64,000 nt of DNA from Rhabdophis nuchalis (lineage: Eukaryota; Chordata; Lepidosauria; Squamata; Natricidae). Each line of letters starts with the position of its first letter. Position 1 is the stretch's first letter. The stretch is from assembly GCA_039707465.1 (NCBI GenBank), contig CM077644.1, positions 197,257,962 to 197,321,961 of the forward strand, written 5' to 3'. Below are positions 31,858-43,646 of the stretch, piece by piece. The translations under genes were made by a program, and so were the position numbers. The notes under the pieces are model-generated. The model was not told the DNA's origin, made no database searches, and worked only from the letters and a program-made list of their open reading frames with translations.

Positions 31858-34499
31858 TTAATGTGTGTGCAATTGAATGAATAGCTTCATATCTTTATTA
31901 ATGTATTTTGTTGGTTTACTATATAACACACTGTTTTGGAACAGAGTGGAGTGGAAACCGATGGCATGCTGACTTTAGAAATTGGCTTATGATGTTCCTA
32001 TTGCTCTTGTTCCATATATGAAAAGTACCAAAAGTCTAGATACTTCACAATGTTGCCGAAACATTGTTTTAAAAATCAGATGTGCTTCCTCAATGATGTC
32101 TCTTCTGGTTGGAAGAAAGAGAAAGGATCTCACTGAAGCTGATAGGGTCATCTGAAGAAGGCAATATTTTTGATTGGTGATAGTTGCCCACTTTAAAACT
32201 CAAGGATCAAAAAGCCTCAAAATCTGGTTTACAATCAAATGGTAACTTATGCTAACTGACCATTTGACTTAGTGTGCTGTACAAATACTGTCTGTATTTC
32301 TTCAATTAATCATATATCAGAGAAATGTACATGTCAAATAATAGCATATTTATATTTTAAAATGGTGTTATTTTACAGTTACACATACAGTAATGAAAAC
32401 CTCCTTCCTTCCTTCCTTCCTTCTTTCCTTCCTTCCTTGGTAGAAAAATTGGACTGGAATATTGCCTTATTCATATAAAAATAGTAGAGAGGACAGTTTT
32501 TTAGGAGATATTCACACTTTTGCACATTCCTATTGAAGCCTCAGGACAGAAATAGATTATGCTGCATACAGGAACTCTGGATGCAGAAAATATAATGGCC
32601 ATTCCTTACTTTTCTCAATAGTCATTGGATTAACAGCTGAAAGCCTCTGTTAGGCCAAACACAATAGTATAACTCAGCAGAGAATCAATAAAAAGCTTTA
32701 TTTTGGAAATAAAATGGCACAAAAAGGAATAGCCAGAATCTTGCATATAGACTTTTAAAAATCTCTTTGTTATAGTCATCAGAAGTTAAAAAGCCTTTGT
32801 ATAACTTGAGCAAGGTGCTATTATGATCACTTCCTGTTTTGCCAAAGTTGCTAAATAAGTGCAAAGCTATGAGAAGTTTTTAAAGTCACATGCATGTTGA
32901 AGAATCACTTTGGAAGTTTGAAGTGGAGAAGTTTTGAAGAGAAAGAACACCCATGGGGATAAATTCCTCTTTCCACCTCCTGGTTCAATAACTTTAATGT
33001 GGCAGCAAGCACGACACTCATTGCGTCTCACTGTATGTCAGAGATGCAGAAATGGCTGCTGCTGGCAATCTCCTGTGATGATAGACTGAGAAATGCAGCC
33101 AGGCATTCACAGCCATTGTAAGCTTGAGAGAGAGCGAGTGAAGAGGCTGCAGACATAATGACAAATCAGTTTCTGAGACTGATGGAAAAATAGAGCAATG
33201 TGATAGAAGACAGGCAGCCTAATCTCCCTTTAGAGGAGATTAACAGATGAGCATCTTCAGTGCTAGCAATTCCAAGGTAATATTCACCAAATTATCTGCA
33301 CAGAGAAAGAGAATATTCTTTCGAACAACATCTCATCCCAGACTAATATCTCACCCAACAACAGGCACAAGCCTATTGGCAGTGATATGTGTTTGAATAT
33401 TTTCCTTATCTGCAGATCAGTTCCTTCTGATGCGGCTAAAATAATGAGACACGACTGAAGTGCAAATACAGAAAGTAGAAAATTTCGGTCTGAATGAAGT
33501 GGTTTTGTGCTATTTAATCATACTAATGAAAGAAAGAAATCTATATTTAAGCACATCAAGAAAAGAAATGCAACAATACACAATGTCATTTCCTTTTGTC
33601 TCACCTCAGTCCTTTGCTTATTGCTGCTTCAGCTGCTGACATTGTAATGAAAGGGATGAAGGAAAATGTGAGATGTGAAGGGAAAAAAGGGGGGTTCTTG
33701 CATTAAGAAGAATTAATCTCTATGAGGTCCTCACTGTTATAAGTATCAGTTAAGAATGTACGGATGTTGTGGATCACAAGGGCTAATTTAGAAATTTTAA
33801 GGATTTTCTTGAACACCCTCCACTTTTCTCCATAACTAACTTGGACCAAATTGGTATCACGGTTGGAAGGAGAATTCAAATACATTAAGTTAATGTTTTA
33901 CCTCTTGCAATATTTAGGAATAAAGGAATATAGAAAATAAAAATAAATGTAAAAAACCCAATAAATAAAACACTGTAACATGTAAAATATCAGCTCTCCT
34001 GTGGTCAAGCATTAGAGATTGACCACAGGGCAAGATATTGATCAATCTGTTCATTATGTTGACAGCCAATTGATAAAATGAAAGGAAAAAATCCAAGAAA
34101 TCCAAGATTGCAAATCCAAAGAGATACTACATTTCCTTTACAGGGAAATAATCTTTTTTCCTAGGTCCCATGATCAATACATTCATAATACTGCATAAAT
34201 TGATACAATTTGAATATATGATCAACATTTTCAACGCATATTAATTTCCCCCAAAAAACCTTATTAATACATTTATGTACGTCAAACTGAAACGGAACAA
34301 TAGTGTGGTAAAGCATATACTACATGCGTAAGCATTCAACCTATAATTTCACATTTTTGATATAATGAATTTGACAACTAATCCTTTCAAACATTCTGTT
34401 ATTCAATAAGAGAATAATTTTGGTTGATTTAATTTCATAATTTCTTTTTATTTCAAAGACTAAGTTCATTCACTGCCCATAATGAGTCACAAAGAGTTT
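31858..34499. other. AT-rich sequence; a more complex block at 33.0-33.3 kb
   Basis: Holds a (TTCC)n microsatellite at 32,401-32,438. The segment 33,020-33,290 is less AT-rich and of higher complexity than its surroundings and matches no repeat recognised here. No gene was identified. Confidence 0.45.
32401..32438. repeat. (TTCC)n microsatellite
   Basis: About nine tetramers with one TTCTTT interruption. Confidence 0.95.
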
Positions 34500-34979
34500 G
34501 TAAAGAGTCCGACAGAAGCCTGCTACAGTCTTTATCTTCTTCGAAATGCTGCCAAAGACCTAATTGCCAATTAGCTTTGCAAGGCCAAATGGAGCACAGA
34601 CTCAAAGTGGAGCTTCAGAGTTTAAACCAACCAGAATGAACAAAGTTGTTTCCTGCAAAGCCTCATGTGCCTTTGCTCCTCCTTTATGTCTTATGAGAGG
34701 GACCAATCATCTCCAAGACTTACTCCTGAGTCATCCCTTTTGTTTTAAATGTTCTTGCCTTCTGGCAGCTCAGCGCATGCACGTTCATCTGTTCCTCTGC
34801 CTTACTGATGTCCGACTCTGGAGCTTTGGAGGCAGTATATAACTCTCAGATGGCTCTGCCTCTGACACAGAGACCTCGCCAAGCCTTCCCCAGACTCCAG
34901 GATTGGCCCATGTTCCTCCCCAACCTCCTCATTGTCTGACTCTGCTTCCACCCTCACAGGCTGCTGGCGGACCACAACA
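34500..34979 (-). mobile_element. LTR-like block, possible solo LTR
   Basis: On the minus strand it begins TGTTGTGGTCCGCC and contains a GAGTTATATACTGCC TATA-like motif and GAAGATAAAGACTG. It is GC-richer than its flanks and has no open frame of note. The distal boundary and target duplication could not be fixed. Confidence 0.45.
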
Positions 34980-35989
34980 GATCCTGCCAAAACAGCCTAT
35001 TTTCTTTAAGTTCTTTAAGAATTGATTTTTGAGCATTTTATTCCAAACTTCTTGCACAATAATATCAACTTTAATATTTGTAATTTCCTGAAAAAAGTAT
35101 ATTTACAATCATCCAACTCATTTTACAGTCCTAATAATAATCCAGGATTGATAAAAAAAATAGCAGATGCTGTAATTGGTTCCAGTGAAATTGCACAATT
35201 CAAAAAGCTTTAATTGAATTGACAATTCTCTATATTGAGACAATTCAAATTCTCTCTTGCAATAACTCAAATTAAAAAAACTTAATTGGCTATAACCTGG
35301 TATGAAGTATGAATAAACTTACTAGCAAACAGATGCCTAAATTCTTAAATCAGTATTAATAATGTGGTAAATTTAAAACTGGGATTATCCCAAGTATAAA
35401 TATTATTATTAATTTAAAAGATGTATCTACCCTAACAATTTCCTAATATGACTTGCAGCCTTCCATGGAAATGGAACACAATATGATAAAAAGAAAAATC
35501 AAACTGTCACATTATTCTAATTATATCCTCAATAATTTCTAAGAATTACCATCTGAATCTCACAAAGAAATAAAAGTAAAAATATGACCTAATGATAAAG
35601 AAAGGTTAAATTGTAATTACTGTAATTTTGATTCTGAGTCTAAAAATTTTGAGTCTAAAAATTAGACTTGTTTTTCCTATAAAAACCTTTTAATATCTCA
35701 TCTATCCATCAAAGATATTTTAAATACATTAATTTCACAAAATATTTTTTTATTTTTATAATATTGACTTTGGCATAAGCTCTTTGGTCAATATTAACCC
35801 GAAATTAATTACCTGATTAGATTTATATCTTTGTTATAAAGTTTTTTTTTCATTTTCATAACAAATAATCACATGTATATTACTACATAGCCAATATCAT
35901 ATTGTATTATTAAATGTTTACATCGATTCATCTTACCATCCACTCCCAAAAACAATTATTGGCTCTTTTGCTCTCCATACATCATATTT
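34980..35989. other. Very AT-rich sequence, nothing recognised
   Basis: Among the most AT-rich stretches of the window, with no repeat or coding signature. Confidence 0.5.
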
Positions 35990-36190
35990 GTGCCTTATTC
36001 ATCACTTTCTTCACTCTTTCTTCCACTCCCTACCTCCTTTCTTCCCTCTGTCATCCTCCCTTCTCTGCTTCCCTTTCCTCTCTCCTTCTCCTCTCTCCCC
36101 TTTTCACTCCTCATTTCTCTCCTCCTCTTTCCCCCCTTGCCCTCTCTCCTATCCCTCTCTTTTTCCCTCTCTCTGCTCTATTTCCCACTC
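35990..36190. repeat. Pyrimidine-rich low-complexity tract
   Basis: About 200 bp almost entirely C and T on the plus strand. It opens three overlapping frames that are composition artefacts. Confidence 0.9.
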
Positions 36191-36342
36191 TTTATCTCAT
36201 TTACTTGGTGTATTTCAGCTTCTGAGCAACCTCCATTTTATGTTGGTATTTATAATTCCTTTTCAATATACATATTTAATTTTAACATGTATTATCCTCT
36301 CTTTTTTAAAAAAAAATAGAACAAATAAAGTATATTGTATTT

Positions 36343-36735
36343 TTCGGAGTATAAGATGCACCGGAGTATAAGACGCAGCAAGGTTTTAAAGAGGCAAATT
36401 ACAAAAAAAAGTAGGTAGGTAGATAGAGGGATAGAGAGGAAGAGAAAGAAAGAGAAATACAGTAAGTATGTAGAGAGAGTAGGTAGGTAGGTAGATAAAG
36501 GGATAGAGAGAGAGAAAAATAGAGAGAAATACAGTAGGTAGGTAGGGAGAGAAAGAATGTGTGTAGATAGATAGGTAGGTAGAAGGATAGAGAGAGAAAT
36601 AGAAAGAGAGAGAGAGAAATTCAGTAGGTTAGTAGGGAGAGAGAGTGTGTGTGTAGGTAGGTAGGTAAAGGGGGGAGAGAGAGAAATGCAGTATGTAGGT
36701 AGGTAGAGAGACTGTGTGTGTAGGTAGATAAACAT
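36343..36735. mobile_element. One-ended copy of the TA-flanked TIR element
   Basis: Left terminus TATTTTTCGGAGTATAAG, then GAGTATAAGACGCA and GGTTTTAAAGAGGCAAATTA, matching 41,227-41,290. The rest is a purine-rich (GTAG)/(GATA)/(GA) low-complexity expansion to 36,735. No right terminus. Confidence 0.75.
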
Positions 36736-37171
36736 CTGTAAATTCAGGTTAAGGATAATTACTGGTTTCTATGTAAAGCAGTTGATATCACATTAGTGTG
36801 GAGTGTTATATAGGTATACCTGACATTCTGCAGTTCAGAACAAGCAGATTTCTAGGAGAGGGAATGTTTCCATGTGAAAGAAGGTTGTTACAGTTCAAAA
36901 TATTAAATAAATTATTAACTGCTTGGAAACAATCCAAGTATTTATAGATATTACAAAATGTCTCTGAATCGTAGAGTTTCAAAGAATACCACATACCTTC
37001 TCTTCTTCACTTGAAGAAAAACATTTAAAATTATTTGATTATAAATCTTAGTCATTGCTTATTTAGGGTCTTTCCTTTTTTTTGGTCCAACCATCAAATG
37101 ATGTTCTTTAAGTAGCTTAATATAACAATTCATTTAGAAACACATATTTTTATTTGTTATTTGTGTATAGT
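36736..37171. other. AT-rich sequence, nothing recognised
   Basis: No feature could be supported here. Confidence 0.5.
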
Positions 37172-37555
37172 TGTGTACATCCCTACGGCCGATCCGCTCC
37201 CTCAGAGAGGGCCTTCTCAGGGTGCCGTCGGCCGGGCAATGCTGTCTGGTGACACCCAGGGTAAGAGCCTTCTCTGTGGCAGGCCCTGCCCTTTGGAACA
37301 ACCTCCCCCCTGAACTACGTACCATCTCGGACCTCCGCCTCTTCCGCCAGTGTCTAAAGACACATCTTTTTCAGCAAGCCGGCCTAGCCTAACCTCCCAC
37401 TGGGGCTATTTTAGGATTGGTTCTAGTAATTTAATATGCTTTTAAATTTTGTATATTTTGTCTTATATGCTTTTAAATTCCTGTGCGCCGCCCTGGGTCC
37501 CTCGTGGAGAAGGGCGGGATATAAATTGAATAAAATAAAAAAATAAAAAAAATAG
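37172..37555 (+). mobile_element. L2-like LINE 3' fragment
   Basis: A clean 73-codon open C-terminal frame (RPIRSLREGLLRVPSAGQCC, then LWNNLPPELRT and CLKTHLFQQAGLA) is followed by GCCGCCCTGGGTCCCTCG, GGGCGGGATATAAATTGAA and an (AAATA)n tail. The least decayed of these 3' ends, but 5'-truncated. Confidence 0.85.
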
Positions 37556-38821
37556 TTTGCAAAGTTAGTGAGTTTCAAAATAACTAGAACCCACTTATAA
37601 TACTGCTGATTTAATACTTCCATTGCTAATACTGCAATGGAAGAACCCTTAATTGTGCTAAAAGGATGCAGATCATATATGGGAAAAGTCTCTGTGAAAT
37701 GATTGGATTACACTGGGAACAGACTTATGATCCTGTGCAGATCTCATAGAACATTTGTTATATTTTCCATTTGTTATATGAGTCTGTAGAAGACTATGGT
37801 CTGAGCGCTGCCTATGCAAATCAAATTGATTAAAGGCACATAATTTACTATTGTTTAGGGCTGAATAGCAGTTGATAATTCAGAAGTGTAAGAGCCCCCT
37901 TGATGAGAAACGGGAAAGTATATGCATATGAAAATATGTACAAGTTAAGCAAATGTTTGTAAATGCATTTTCTAAAGAAAAAAAATGTAACATAAGATAT
38001 TTGTGCAAAAGGAAGATTGAACAGAAAAAAAATCCCTCTAGTAAATTATATTACATCAAATCCACAATGATCATTCCATTTTAAAGATAATTGTTTGGAC
38101 AAATTTAAATATTTTCAGATAAATGTTACAGAACTGATTTTTTTCCACACTACTTTGTTTAGCAAATTGCATATGCTTTACTTTCTTAAGTTTCCTTTTA
38201 AATTTTAGGTCTGCTTTTTTTTTTTACTAGAAGTTCCTCATCTGAGGAAAGCAGGATAAAAATAAAATAACTATATATTTTAAACACTGAAAGGTAGAAA
38301 GGTATTAAAAACAGTGATAAAAATACAGAGTAAGCATTTTGAGCTTTATAATGCTTGCTAGAATCTCAGAATTTTTATAGGTGATATGCAGTGAAACAAA
38401 AATACCCCCCCCCCCCAAGATTGGCTTGTCAGCTTTTAAAGTTATGGGATTTTAAAAAAAAAGTCTGAGGACTATGCAGTACAACAGAATATTTGTTCTT
38501 TCTTCCCCAAGGAGCTGAAATCTTTTCCCATACTGCTACTGCTGAAATTGTTTTCTTAGGGATCAGCTAGCTGTGGTAACTATTTCTGATGTGATGTCAA
38601 AGGTCAAGAAGTATAGCATCAGATGTCAGTGTCCTTCACAGATTCTTCTCACAGTTCTTTTCCCACCCAAAATTATGCTTAGGGGGCTTCAGGTGTAGTC
38701 GAATGGATTTAAATAAGATTTTAACTGCATTCGCCAATCAGGTTTTTTGAGATCATCATGACTAATAAAAATTAACTTTGTGGGAATTGTAATGATGATT
38801 TTAATGTTTTTCAATGTTAAC
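37556..38821. other. AT-rich sequence, nothing recognised
   Basis: Includes a C homopolymer at about 38,404-38,417. No gene or repeat was recognised. Confidence 0.5.
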
Positions 38822-38866
38822 AGAATAAGAGTTGGAAAGGACCTTAGAGATCTTCTAGTCCAGGGC
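38822..38866 (-). mobile_element. CR1 3'-terminal scrap
   Basis: GAGTTGGAAAGGACCTTAGAG and TCTTCTAGTCCA match the CR1 3' end seen at 28,777 and 48,230. Confidence 0.7.
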
Positions 38867-38957
38867 TATCAAATGGGATTTTGTATGCCCGGCGAAAATG
38901 TACTAAGCAATGAATTTGAAATAAGGAAACACGCAGAGGATATCTGAGTTTACAGTA

Positions 38958-39020
38958 GACCAGATCAAGAACTGGGGAATCCTTGGTGCTCTCTGAACTT
39001 GGTTGTTTGTTTGTAGATGT
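38958..39020. mobile_element. One-ended copy of the palindromic element of 91-213
   Basis: AATCCTTGGTGCTCTCTGAA, CTTGGTTGTTTG and TAGATGTT align with the left arm at 93-140. The opposite arm is absent. Confidence 0.55.
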
Positions 39021-39071
39021 TGCAAGATGTTGGGTATGGCTAGTTTCATTTTGTTGCTTTTCTATACATGC

Positions 39072-39566
39072 CAGTGGTGGGTTTCAAAATTTTTAGAACC
39101 TCTTCTGTAGGTGTGTGCCTGCTTTGTGGGAGTAGCTTGTTGGCCATATGACCAGGTGGGAGTGGCTTGCCAACCATGTGACCCAGTGGGAGAGGCTTGG
39201 CAGTCATGTGACTGGGTGGGCATGGCCAACTTGTAAAATGTGGTGAAACTCACTTAACAATGCTCTTGCTTAGCAACCAAAATGTTGGCTCAGAAACTCT
39301 GGCATTTGAACCACACAAGTCTTAAAGCTGTCAAGTTACAAGACCCTTGCACCCTAATCCTTTAGAAAAAACCCCCCAGGGATGTTCAAACTTGACAGCT
39401 TTAAGACTTGTGGTCTTCAACTCCCAGAATTCCTCCTCTTGCTCTTCATCTTGATGATGTGTGGAACGGCAGGGGGAGAGAGTTTGAACCGGTTCTAAAT
39501 GGATTTGTGTAGATTTGTGGAACCTCTTCTATAGAAGAGGTTAGAACTGGCAGGAACCCACCCCTG
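39072..39566. mobile_element. hAT-like element, CAGTGGTGGG family, with inner palindrome
   Basis: Ends CAGTGGTGGGTTTC and GGAACCCACCCCTG, flanked by the exact 8-bp duplication ATACATGC (39,064-39,071 and 39,567-39,574). Inside it, CACAAGTCTTAAAGCTGTCA (about 39,313) and its complement near 39,413 form a second palindrome, and 39,194-39,300 is a module shared with the elements at 55.1 and 62.7 kb. No transposase. Confidence 0.92.
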
Positions 39567-39574
39567 ATACATGC

Positions 39575-41220
39575 TTTCTAGAGTCTCAACAGCTTTTTTA
39601 TATCATGGCAACCAAAACTAGATGAGATATTCAAAGTGTTTTATATATAAGATGTCCAGAGTCATTGGATATGAGATGGATAACAAATAAATTTAATAAA
39701 TAAATAAATAAATAACAGATTATCATTAAGTATTGCCACCAAGCCATGAATGCATGCATATTTGCAATTAATTTTGCTTTAATTCTATATACATATAGAA
39801 TTATATACATTAATCAAATGTATATAGCTAATCATCTTACCATGGGAGATTCTAGGCAGCAAACGGCAATCAAGTTATTATTTGATTGATATATTTCGAT
39901 GTTATATGTATATGTTTGTATTCATGTATACATATGTATACATGAATATGTATACACTATGAAGACATAGTGAGCATATTTAGATGATTTGCATTTCTAG
40001 AAGAATGAAGAAAGCATTACTATAAATGTTCTTATGTTACAAAAAAAAAAAAGACATTACAGAAACCTAAGCACTCACTGGCCATTTGCTATTCCTACTG
40101 TAATAATGAAAAGATTGGTATCTCAACATTATCCCGGGACACGTATGCCTTCATTCATTGGCATCTCTGCTAACAATGTTTAGAAATGGGGTGACATGAA
40201 CTACTAAATAAGTACACAATCGAGTTCTTGACATGGACATTTTCACACCATTGTAATTGACTGGCATTGATTACCATTAATTATGTTGAATCCATAGTTG
40301 GAAGGAACAGAATAGATAGATAATAGGATCCTCAGGAGCACAGCTGGAAGTAATTTTTCTAGACAAAGTAGAATTATGGCAAATTTCTGAAATATGCTCA
40401 CACTCCATAGTACATGATAGAGAGAAAGTAAATAAGGGCAGTAGAATGAAGACATAGTGAGCATTTGAACATAAAGGCTGGCAAGAGTTCAACTTCTGTG
40501 GCAGAATAATTAAGGAAGACCTAGAGAAAATAACATGCACGTTCCTTTTCACTTTAATTGGCATAGCTTGCAACTGAGTTCTTTCTCTGAGGGTGTCTTG
40601 CATTCTGAATGGTGTATCAGTGGACCAATTTGTGTTCACCTGTTCTCAATTACTTTTTGGATTAGATTGTTGCCACTGAGCCTTAAGGATGACATGGCTA
40701 CAAACTATTAAATATGCTATCTGTAAGTAGCTATTAATCTTGGACAAACTGTTTTCCTTTCCTTCACTGTTACACTGCTAGATTGTGTCAAAGCAACAGA
40801 AATAATAAAACTAGACACATTATTGGGCGGAGGTACTTGTAGCTGTGCTGCGCCAATAGCCAATAGATGTAAGGATTTATGATAGAAATAGAAATATTTT
40901 AAAATAGATTTTAACCTGTGTATTGTAGACTATTTTTAAATCAGATTTGGTGTAAAATCTCCTGTGATGAACACAATCCTGCATAATATTACTACATTTG
41001 CAAACTCACTGAATAGATCTACTATATAGATGTTTAACAAATTCCAAAGTAGAGATGGTTAAGGACAATTGGGACACAATGTTATACTTTGAGGTACAGT
41101 GTCGGAAATTTTATACAGTGTCAGAGCATCAAATGTTATGCTTACCTGAAATAATCTGCAAGAAATTTAAATATATACATGTTTATATTGATCCAATGCA
41201 CCTTGTATTGAGTACACTAT
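39575..41220. other. AT-rich sequence, nothing firm
   Basis: A (AAAT)n stretch at 39,690-39,713 may be an L2-like tail. An 18-bp direct repeat TGAAGACATAGTGAGCAT occurs at about 39,959 and 40,447. Frames at 40,243-40,639 are not recognisable. Confidence 0.45.
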
Positions 41221-41222
41221 TA

Positions 41223-41838
41223 CCATATTTTTTGGCGTATAAGACGCACTGGAGTATAAGATGCACCCAGGCTTTGAAGAGGCAATTTAAAAAAAAGTAG
41301 GTAGATAGATAGAGGGATAGAGAGGGAGAGAAAGAGAGAGAAATACAGTAGGTAGGTAGGGAGAGAGAGAGAGTAGGTAGGTAGGTAGGTGGGGGGAGAG
41401 TGAGAGAGAGAAATACAGTAGGTAGGTAGGTGTGCCCTTTTTTTCAAATAAAAGGCATGAATAGCCTTGGGGGGGCTTGCAGAGTGCTCCTGGGGGGGGG
41501 GGCTGAGGGGACCCAAAATGAGGAAAAATGGCCTTTTATTTTCATGAAAACGGGCCATTTTTTGGTCAAAAAATAGAATGCATAGTCTTATGGAGGCTTA
41601 TAGAGTGCTGCTGGGGGGTGGGGGTGGGGCAAAACGCCCTGTTTTTTGCTCATTTCTGCCTTCCCCAGCCCCCAGGAGCTCTCTGGGAGCCTCCATAAGG
41701 GTATGTGCACTGCCATTTTGGTGAAGGGGCGGGGTTTCAGGAGGCAAAAAAATGCTGTATTCGATGTATAAGACGCACCCAGATTTTTAGCCTCTTTTTA
41801 GAGGAAAAAATGTGCGTCTTATACTCCAAAAAATATGG
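41223..41838. mobile_element. TA-flanked TIR element with purine-rich interior
   Basis: Ends CCATATTTTTTGGCGTATAA and TTATACTCCAAAAAATATGG are inverted repeats, extended by AGACGCAC / GTGCGTC. TA dinucleotides lie on both outer sides (41,221-41,222 and 41,839-41,840), which would fit a Tc1/mariner-type TA duplication, though the superfamily is not certain. The interior has (TAGG)n and (GA)n expansions at 41,298-41,430. No transposase. Confidence 0.8.
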
Positions 41839-41840
41839 TA

Positions 41841-42281
41841 AGTGTGCACAAAATTACTTTTATTGAGCTCCCAGTTGTGATTTAACACCAGATCTTTATG
41901 TACACACTAACTAAATAATTCTATAGCTTTTAAAAACTGACAGATATCCCACCACAATTTCTCTGGATATTTACTTCTGTGAAATTCCTCACTTGATGCT
42001 AGATGAAACCTCATCTGTGTCTATGATATAATCATTATTGAGAATTGTGGTGATTACTGTATTTCAATGTGATTAACACAAATGAAGGCATATCAGGACT
42101 CACACTGCCATATATATTAATCAACATCTTTTGTCTCTCCTCAGCTGTGAATGGTATAATTCTCTTGAGGTGGAAAGATACTTTCTACATAAATTGAGCA
42201 TGTTGTGTTGGATCAATCAGCATGTTGTGCTTTGACTTGGAACAAAAATTGGCAGACTCAGAGTAGCATCCCAGATATATT
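41841..42281. other. AT-rich sequence, nothing recognised
   Basis: No feature could be supported here. Confidence 0.5.
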
Positions 42282-42913
42282 GTGTCCAAGACTCACAAAT
42301 ATGAAGACCATCAGGAGCTGAAAGAAGAGGATAGGCTTAAGATACAGAAGGATCTTGACAAACTTGAACATTGGGCACTATCTAACAAAATGAAATTCAA
42401 TTGTGAAAAAAGTAAGGTTCTACATTTAGGCACCAAAAACGAAATGCACAGGTACAGTATAGGTGGTACCTTGCTCAATAATAGCAACTGTGAGAGGGAT
42501 CTTGAAATCCTAGTGGACAACCATTTCAATATGAGCCAGCAGTGTGCAGCAGGTGCCAAAAGAGCCAACACAGTTCTAGGCTGCATAAACAGAGGGATAG
42601 AATCAAGATCACGTGAAGTGTTAATACCACTTTATAATGCCTTGGTAAGGCCACACTTGGAACACTGCATTCAGTTTTGGTCACCACGATGTAGAAAAGA
42701 TGTGGAGACTCTAGAAAGAGTGCAGAGAAGAGCAACAAAGATGATAAGGGGACTGGAGGCTAAAACATATGAAGAACAGTTGCAGGAACTGGGTATGTCT
42801 AGTTTAATGAAAAGAACTAGAGGAGACATAATAGCAGTCTTCCGATATCTCAGAGGCTGTCACAAAGAACAGGGAGTCAAACTATTCTCCAAAGCACCTG
42901 AGGGGAGAACAAG
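42282..42913 (+). pseudogene. CR1 LINE ORF2 C-terminal part, open frame, before an insertion
   Basis: About 210 codons stay open: RLKIQKDLDKLEHWALSNKM, KSKVLHLG, NNSNCERDLEILVDNHF, LGCINRGIESRS, LIPLYNALVRPHLEHCIQFW, LERVQRRATKMIRGLEAKTY, MKRTRGDIIAVFRYLRGC and KLFSKAPEGRTR. This is the CR1 RT thumb and C-terminal region; the catalytic core is lost by 5' truncation. The frame is cut at 42,913 by an L2-like insertion and continues at 43,341. Confidence 0.88.
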
Positions 42914-43340
42914 ACCTGTCTACTTGCAGGACCGCTTCCTGCCACATATTTCCACCCAGCCTGTCCGCTCCCACAGGGTGGGCCTCCTCAGGGTGCTGTC
43001 CGCCGGACAGTGCCGGCTGGCGGCCCCAGGGAATAGCCTTCTCTGTGGCTGGCCCAGCCATCTGGAACGACCTGCCCCCCAACCTCCGCACAATCACGGA
43101 CCTTCGCCTCTTCCGTCGAGCACTTAAAACACACTTCTTCCATGTGGCCGGCCTGACATAGTTATGTTTATTATTGAATTTTTAGCTGGGTTTTTAAATT
43201 AAGTTTTAGCACGGGTCAAATTCATTTAATTTAATTTTAAACTTACTTGTTGTCTGTTTATTTATATTTTATTTTTATTCCTGTGCACTGCCCTGAGTCC
43301 CATTTGGGAGAGAGGGCAGTATAAAAGTATGAATAAAGTA
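42914..43340 (+). mobile_element. L2-like LINE 3' fragment inserted in CR1
   Basis: Starts with the LQDRFLPHIS and VRSHRVGLLRVLSAGQCRLA segments, then UTR with CACTGCCCTGAGTCCCATT and GAGGGCAGTATAAAAGTATG. A two- to three-base AAG may be the target duplication. Confidence 0.85.
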
Positions 43341-43574
43341 AGAAGTAATTGGTGGAAATTAATCAAGGAGAGAAACAACTTAGAACTGAGGAGAAATTTC
43401 CTGACAGTTAGAACAATTAACCAGTGGAACAGCTTGCCTCCAGAAGTTGCGAATATTCCAACTCTGGAAGTTTTTAAGAAGATGTTGTATAGCCATTTGT
43501 GTGAAATGGTATAGGGTTTCCTGCCTGGGCAGGGGGTTGGACTAGAAGACCTCCAAGGTCCCTTCCAACTCTGG
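43341..43574 (+). mobile_element. CR1 LINE, C-terminal end and 3'UTR after the insertion
   Basis: The CR1 frame resumes with WWKLIKERNNLELRRNFLTV, QWNSLPPEVANIPTLEVFKK and a stop near 43,512. The 3'UTR GGGTTTCCTGCCTGGGCAGG and CCCTTCCAACTCTGG leads into the tail microsatellite. Confidence 0.88.
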
Positions 43575-43646
43575 TATTGTATTGTATTGTATTGTATTGT
43601 ATTGTATTGTATTGTATTGTATTGTATTGTATTGTATTGTATTGTA
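43575..43646. repeat. (ATTGT)n microsatellite, CR1 tail
   Basis: About 14 perfect ATTGT units are continuous with the CR1 3' end. Snake CR1 elements are known to seed microsatellites. Confidence 0.97.

Noticed and set aside
35914..36371. Three overlapping Ser/Leu/Pro-rich frames
   Set aside because: Pure pyrimidine-tract artefact; all three frames are open because TAA/TAG/TGA cannot occur without purines.
39959..40467. 18-bp direct repeat TGAAGACATAGTGAGCAT as a target duplication of a ~470-bp element
   Set aside because: Sequence between the copies has no terminal repeats, poly(A) or recognisable element; may be coincidence or an old local duplication.
40277..40639. 120-codon minus-strand ORF
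   Set aside because: No recognisable domain, signal or repeat relation; length is within chance for the composition.
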